Below, in pieces: positions 6,412 to 9,951 of a stretch of DNA of 9,951 bases. Source of the stretch: Phycisphaerales bacterium UBA1910 (lineage in GTDB: Bacteria > Planctomycetota > Phycisphaerae > Phycisphaerales > UBA1924). The stretch lies in NCBI GenBank assembly GCA_002337545.1, contig DDGE01000027.1, forward strand, positions 670 through 10,620, in the 5' to 3' direction. Position 1 is the stretch's first letter. The number at the start of each line of letters is the position of its first letter. The notes beneath the pieces were generated by a model. That model made no database searches, was not told the DNA's origin, and was given only the letters and a program-made list of their open reading frames with translations. Both the position numbers and the translations under genes were made by a program.

Positions 6412-7538
6412 GTGACTCAAAGTCAAAGCACTACCTTGACCTGGCTGCCCGCGTTGCTTCTCGCGGGTTCGGATACGCCGAGCCCAATCCACTTGTTGGT
6501 GCGGTGATCGTAAAAAATGATCAGGTCATCGGGGTTGGGCACCACAGGCGCTATGGAGATATCCATGCCGAACGCGACGCGATCGCCAACTGCATTGCGA
6601 ACGGGCACGATCCCAAAGATGCCACGCTGTATTGCACGCTCGAGCCATGCTCGCATAGGGGCAAGCAGCCACCATGCACAGAGGCGGTTATCGCGGCTGG
6701 AATCGCCAAGGTTGTGATCGCCTCACGCGACCCGCACGATCTTTCCAGCGGCGGATGGTCCATACTCGAAGCCGCTGGCATTGAGGTTCAACTCAGTCCT
6801 TCGAGCGAGAACGCGACACATTTGTCGCAACCATTCCTTCATAGAGTTGCGACAGGCCGGCCATGGTTGATCGCGAAATGGGCACAAACGCTCGATGGCC
6901 GCATCGCAACCAGAACGGGTGAGAGTCAGTGGATTTCCAACCCGCGATGCCGTCGTCGCGTGCATCGCCTGCGTGCCAAAGTAGACGCCATAATGATCGG
7001 GATCGGCACCGCACTCGCTGACGATCCAATGCTCACTCCGCGAGGCTGCCGTACTGTCCGTCGCGTTGCGAAACGGGTTGTGCTCGACACAGCAGGGCGA
7101 CTGCCGCGTGAATCCAAGCTAGTCCGCAGTGCCGACGAGATATCAACAATCGTGTACACGCGCGATCCTATGCGATTCTCCGGCACATCGATCATCGCGG
7201 AACATGCAGATCTCGATGGTGACCACCTCAATCTGGCACAATGCTTCCGTCACATGCACACGGTGCATGGAATCTCAACTATTCTATCGGAGTCCGGCCC
7301 ACGGCTGCTCGGTTCATTGCTCGAGCACAATCTGGTAAACGAGGCAATAGTCCATCTCGCGCCAGGTGTAATGGGTGATGCCGATGCGAAGGTTGTTGCG
7401 ATAGGTCGTCAGGTGCCCACACTGGATCAGATGCGTCGCTTGAGACTGAGCCGAACGAAGGTCATCGATGATGATATCGAGTTGCATTACCGGGCAGTCG
7501 CCCCGCCTGAGGATGCCTTCGACCAGAACGAGAGCTGA
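6408..7538 (+). CDS. ribD: Bifunctional riboflavin biosynthesis enzyme RibD (pyrimidine deaminase / reductase)
   Basis: 376 residues, normal for RibD, which carries out two cytoplasmic steps of riboflavin synthesis: zinc-dependent deamination of the diaminopyrimidine, then NADPH reduction of the ribosyl group. The N-terminal deaminase domain (about 1-145) has PNPLVGAV, the zinc/catalytic HAE (His53, Glu55) and the second zinc site LEPCSHRGKQPPC (Cys81, Cys90). The reductase domain (about 148-365) has AKWAQTLDGRIATRTGES, the block VDAIMIGIGTALADDPMLTPR and a late ILSESGPRLLGSLL motif, where many homologues have EGG. It starts at the ATG in the ATGA overlap with the RNase HII-like gene; no separate ribosome-binding site is evident, so it relies on coupling. 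Nothing like an FMN riboswitch is seen upstream, and no other rib genes lie nearby. Its last 52 bp overlap the convergent ygfZ-like gene. Confidence 0.95.
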   Translation: MSDSKSKHYLDLAARVASRGFGYAEPNPLVGAVIVKNDQVIGVGHHRRYGDIHAERDAIANCIANGHDPKDATLYCTLEPCSHRGKQPPCTEAVIAAGIAKVVIASRDPHDLSSGGWSILEAAGIEVQLSPSSENATHLSQPFLHRVATGRPWLIAKWAQTLDGRIATRTGESQWISNPRCRRRVHRLRAKVDAIMIGIGTALADDPMLTPRGCRTVRRVAKRVVLDTAGRLPRESKLVRSADEISTIVYTRDPMRFSGTSIIAEHADLDGDHLNLAQCFRHMHTVHGISTILSESGPRLLGSLLEHNLVNEAIVHLAPGVMGDADAKVVAIGRQVPTLDQMRRLRLSRTKVIDDDIELHYRAVAPPEDAFDQNES

Positions 7539-8674
7539 TCTTGCACGGTGCCGGTGACCATCGCGCCCTCGGCGCTGATGATCAGTTCGGTGTTCGCCGC
7601 AGCATGCGAGGATTTCACCATCGCGAAGCAAATTGGTATCGCGCCAAGCATCGGGGAGATCGTAGAACTCGTGACGATCCCCACGGGTGTTTCGGTTTCC
7701 TTCCCTATCTCAAACACCTGAGAACCAGTTGTCGGCTGATGGATTTCAGTTTGTTCCTGCGTGATCTGCTCATTCTCGATCCGGATCGCTACCACTGTTC
7801 GTGCACAGGCACCCCGCGCATGCATGCGAGCCACAACCTCTTGCCCGAGGTAGCATCCCTTCGAGAAATGCACTCGTTGGTCGATAATCCCCGATTCGAC
7901 GGGAAGGTTCGAATCGCCGAAGTCAAGATTGAACTGAGGATGTCCGGATTCGATCCGTGCGGTATTGATCGCCATCCATCCCGATGGGCGTGCTTTGAGT
8001 TGTGAGTTTGAATCCGCAATATTGAGCAGATGCTTGTACAGCGAGGTTGCTTGCTCCTGCTCGACGCAGAGGCAGAATCCCGGCTCGCCACAAAGATCGT
8101 CTCGTTCGATGAGCACCGGATGCTCATTCCAATCGGTCGTCAGATTCCGCAATGGATCGAGTTCAAGATCGATATCGAATGCTTTCGCGATGAGTTGGTT
8201 CGCCGTTGGTCCATGGACAGCGATGCGATGAACCTGCTCACTCACATCCTTGATCTCAACATCCTCACTGAAAAGAAATGCGTCGAGAGACTCAGCCGTC
8301 TTCCTGGCGAGATGGCGATCAACACGCACGAGCATTCTGTCGCGCGATTCTGACACCCGAAGGTCCGCATCGATCCTGCCCTTTCGATTGAGCCAGAAAC
8401 TCCAACACGATGTTCCTGGCTTGAGGTCGTCGACCTTCGCAGTAAGCATGTTATTGAGAAACGCGAGTCTTTCTGAACCCGAGATCTCAAGCGTGCCCAT
8501 ATGGTTCTCGTCGAAAATCACGCAGCCCTTTCGAAGGGCCGCGTATTCCATATCTAGGTCACCAAAGGTCTCGACGACCATGCTTACCCCGGACTCGTCG
8601 CCGTATGGGAGAAAGAAGGCTTCTCGCTGTTCATGGAGTTCATGCAGGGGGGAGTTGGTGGGCTCAGTACTCAT
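7487..8674 (-). CDS. ygfZ: YgfZ/GcvT-family folate-binding protein (Fe-S cluster / tRNA-modification factor)
   Basis: 395 residues from the ATG at 8674 (401 if the in-frame ATG at 8692 is used; neither has a convincing ribosome-binding site). The protein shows the GcvT-like fold pattern: an N-terminal block with ALRKGCVIFDENHMGTLEIS and GSERLAFLNNMLT, then near residue 270 the YgfZ signature KGCYLGQE followed by VVARMHARG. K-G-C-[FY]-x-G-Q-E with its single conserved Cys separates YgfZ from true aminomethyltransferase GcvT. In E. coli the protein binds tetrahydrofolate and supports repair or assembly of certain Fe-S enzymes, including the tRNA methylthiolase MiaB. It is somewhat longer than E. 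coli YgfZ (about 326 residues). The gene is divergent from the M42 peptidase gene with about 110 bp between starts, and convergent with ribD, whose 3' end it overlaps by 52 bp. Confidence 0.88.
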   Translation of the reverse strand: MSTEPTNSPLHELHEQREAFFLPYGDESGVSMVVETFGDLDMEYAALRKGCVIFDENHMGTLEISGSERLAFLNNMLTAKVDDLKPGTSCWSFWLNRKGRIDADLRVSESRDRMLVRVDRHLARKTAESLDAFLFSEDVEIKDVSEQVHRIAVHGPTANQLIAKAFDIDLELDPLRNLTTDWNEHPVLIERDDLCGEPGFCLCVEQEQATSLYKHLLNIADSNSQLKARPSGWMAINTARIESGHPQFNLDFGDSNLPVESGIIDQRVHFSKGCYLGQEVVARMHARGACARTVVAIRIENEQITQEQTEIHQPTTGSQVFEIGKETETPVGIVTSSTISPMLGAIPICFAMVKSSHAAANTELIISAEGAMVTGTVQDQLSFWSKASSGGATAR

Positions 8675-8769
8675 GGCAAACGATAGGGCCATAGGGCATC
8701 ATCGCGTGGGATTTCCTGGGTATGGACGCTACGATCTGTTCACAACCAACTTGATACATGAACTCTCCC

Positions 8770-8775
8770 AAGGAG
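8770..8775 (+). promoter_or_regulatory. Shine-Dalgarno site deciding a GTG start
   Basis: AAGGAG is followed after 8 nt by GTG at 8784. The reading frame is open far upstream (to 8250), but that part runs antisense to the ygfZ-like gene, and this site together with homology fixes the start here. Confidence 0.8.
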
Positions 8776-8783
8776 CACCCCCA

Positions 8784-9848
8784 GTGAATATTGATCTTCT
8801 CAAGCGTCTGTGCGAAATCTCCGGCGTCCCCGGCCGCGAAGAGCGTGTCCGTGAACTCATCGAATCTGAGATCGAAGACATCTTCGATTCGGCCGAGGTT
8901 GATGCGATGGGGAACCTGATCTGCAGGCGTAAAGCGCGGACCGCATCGGGGAACCTCCGCAAGGGCGAGGCAAAGACGCTTATGCTCCTCTGTCACATGG
9001 ACGAGATCGGGTTTTATGTTTCGAGCATCGACGACAAGGGGTTCCTTTGGCTCTCACCAGCCGGGGGATTCGACCCGAGAAACCTGTTCTCGCGTCGCGT
9101 ACTCGTCGTCACCGACAACGGTGATTTCAAAGCCGTCATGAATCCGGGTGGGCGACCTGTTCACATTTCTTCACCCGAAGATCGCAAGAAGGTTCCCGAG
9201 GTTAAGGAGTTCTTTGTCGACACAGGAATGAGCCCCGCGCAGGTCAATAAGAACATCAAGATTGGCGATTATGTCGTGATGGATGAGCCATTCCTGGAAC
9301 TCGGCAACAAGTGCGTATCCAAGGCGCTCGACAATCGCGTCGCCTGCTGGCTCGGGATCGAATCCGTCCGTGCATTCATCAAGTCTAAAAAGGGCAACGC
9401 GTGCGACATCGTGGTCGCATTCACCACTCAGGAAGAAGTGGGGCTCCGTGGTGCAAAGACCTCGTCCTACGCAGTCAAGCCTGACTACGGCATCGGGATC
9501 GATGTGACCCTCTCGTGCGATACCCCCGGAGTGCCAGCTGCAGAATCTGTTACAACTCAGGGCAAGGGCTTCGCGCTCCACATCAAAGACTCGAGTTTTA
9601 TCTCGGATTACGAGATGGTTCAGAATATCGAGAAGATCGCGAAAAAGAGCCGTATCCCATACCAGCGTTCAATCCTCGGTGCAGGCGGGCAGGACGGGGC
9701 CGCAGCACAGCAGGCCGCTGCTGGCGCCAAGGCCGTCGGCGTGACCGTCGGCACACGCTACATCCACACCGTAACGGAGATGATCGACAAGAAGGATCTC
9801 AAGGCAGCGTGCGATGTCCTCGCAGCAGCGATGGGTGAGATGAAGTAA
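8784..9848 (+). CDS. M42-family metallo-aminopeptidase (glutamyl/deblocking aminopeptidase type)
   Basis: 354 residues from GTG 8784, the normal M42 length. It opens with the family's ISGVPGREERVR motif. Zinc and catalytic residues are all in place: LLCHMDEIGF (His71; Asp73 follows), KALDNR (bridging Asp183), TTQEEVGLRGA (catalytic base Glu217, ligand Glu218), GIGIDVT (Asp240) and GTRYIHTVTEM (His328). Residues about 77-165 correspond to the inserted dimerisation domain that M42 enzymes use to build large tetrahedral 12-subunit particles. The enzymes trim N-terminal residues from peptides in the cytoplasm. Related names include FrvX, PepA-type glutamyl aminopeptidase and TET peptidases, and the substrate preference cannot be read from the sequence. 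Some homologues were annotated as endoglucanase; that is a legacy misnaming. A strong terminator follows, so it is probably the last, and possibly only, gene of its transcript. Confidence 0.93.
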   Translation: MNIDLLKRLCEISGVPGREERVRELIESEIEDIFDSAEVDAMGNLICRRKARTASGNLRKGEAKTLMLLCHMDEIGFYVSSIDDKGFLWLSPAGGFDPRNLFSRRVLVVTDNGDFKAVMNPGGRPVHISSPEDRKKVPEVKEFFVDTGMSPAQVNKNIKIGDYVVMDEPFLELGNKCVSKALDNRVACWLGIESVRAFIKSKKGNACDIVVAFTTQEEVGLRGAKTSSYAVKPDYGIGIDVTLSCDTPGVPAAESVTTQGKGFALHIKDSSFISDYEMVQNIEKIAKKSRIPYQRSILGAGGQDGAAAQQAAAGAKAVGVTVGTRYIHTVTEMIDKKDLKAACDVLAAAMGEMK

Positions 9849-9879
9849 ACTTTTCAGTGCTTAACATCAAATGCGAAAA

Positions 9880-9905
9880 GGCACGCCATAGTGGTGTGCC
9901 TTTTT
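9880..9905 (+). terminator. Intrinsic terminator after the M42 peptidase gene
   Basis: GGCACGCCA (9880-9888) pairs with TGGTGTGCC (9892-9900), nine pairs including one G-T, with a 3-nt loop, and is followed by TTTTT (9901-9905). An A-run precedes it, so it may also work weakly on the other strand. It lies 31 bp past the stop codon. The remaining 46 bp to the window end show no recognisable feature. Confidence 0.9.
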
Positions 9906-9951
9906 CTTGTGATTCAACATGGTTGAGCTATCACTCATCTGTCGGTACCAG

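Noticed and set aside
8250..8783. Open frame extending the M42 peptidase 178 codons upstream
   Set aside because: It runs antisense to the ygfZ-like gene. M42 homology starts at the GTG at 8784, which has a proper ribosome-binding site.
1..9951. TGA used generally as a sense codon (alternative genetic code)
   Set aside because: Several intact genes (ribD, the lipoprotein gene and the 1012-1941 gene) end at TGA at their expected lengths.

Overview
The window reads as a bacterial chromosome segment of moderate-to-high GC. A Planctomycetota lineage, perhaps Phycisphaerae, is my best guess. The hints are a pseudopilin-type secreted protein, a very long Ala/Gln/Glu-rich coiled-coil lipoprotein and a divergent DEAGYG-type RNase HII. 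This placement is inference; there is no rRNA or other decisive marker.

Positions 2-2420 (+ strand) look like one co-oriented cluster of envelope genes. It holds the 3' part of a type IV pilin-like protein, then a broken small gene (695-1022) whose open segments fall successively in three frames, then a signal-peptide protein with a C-terminal membrane anchor and a PepSY-like stretch (1012-1941). The last gene, overlapping by ATGA, is a MauE/DoxX-type membrane protein (1938-2273). It stops at a TGA exactly where that family usually has its Cys-Gly-Cys motif. The same frame stays open after the TGA (Gly-Cys, then a fourth hydrophobic segment) to 2420, so the TGA may encode selenocysteine or may be a nonsense mutation.

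Positions 2421-5243 hold a terminator and a minus-strand gene for a 921-residue outer-membrane-type lipoprotein that is nearly all predicted helix. From 5449, two overlapping plus-strand genes encode an RNase HII-like nuclease and the bifunctional riboflavin enzyme RibD. The 3' end of ribD overlaps the 3' end of a convergent minus-strand ygfZ-like gene by 52 bp. Divergent from ygfZ is an M42-family metallo-aminopeptidase gene with a GTG start and a clear terminator at 9880-9905.

The second half is ordinary housekeeping. The points most worth checking are the UGA/Cys-Gly-Cys extension with its perfect inverted repeat, the broken small Cys-containing gene, the GYG-variant RNase HII and the giant coiled-coil lipoprotein. 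No tRNA, rRNA, CRISPR array, insertion sequence or attachment site was seen.
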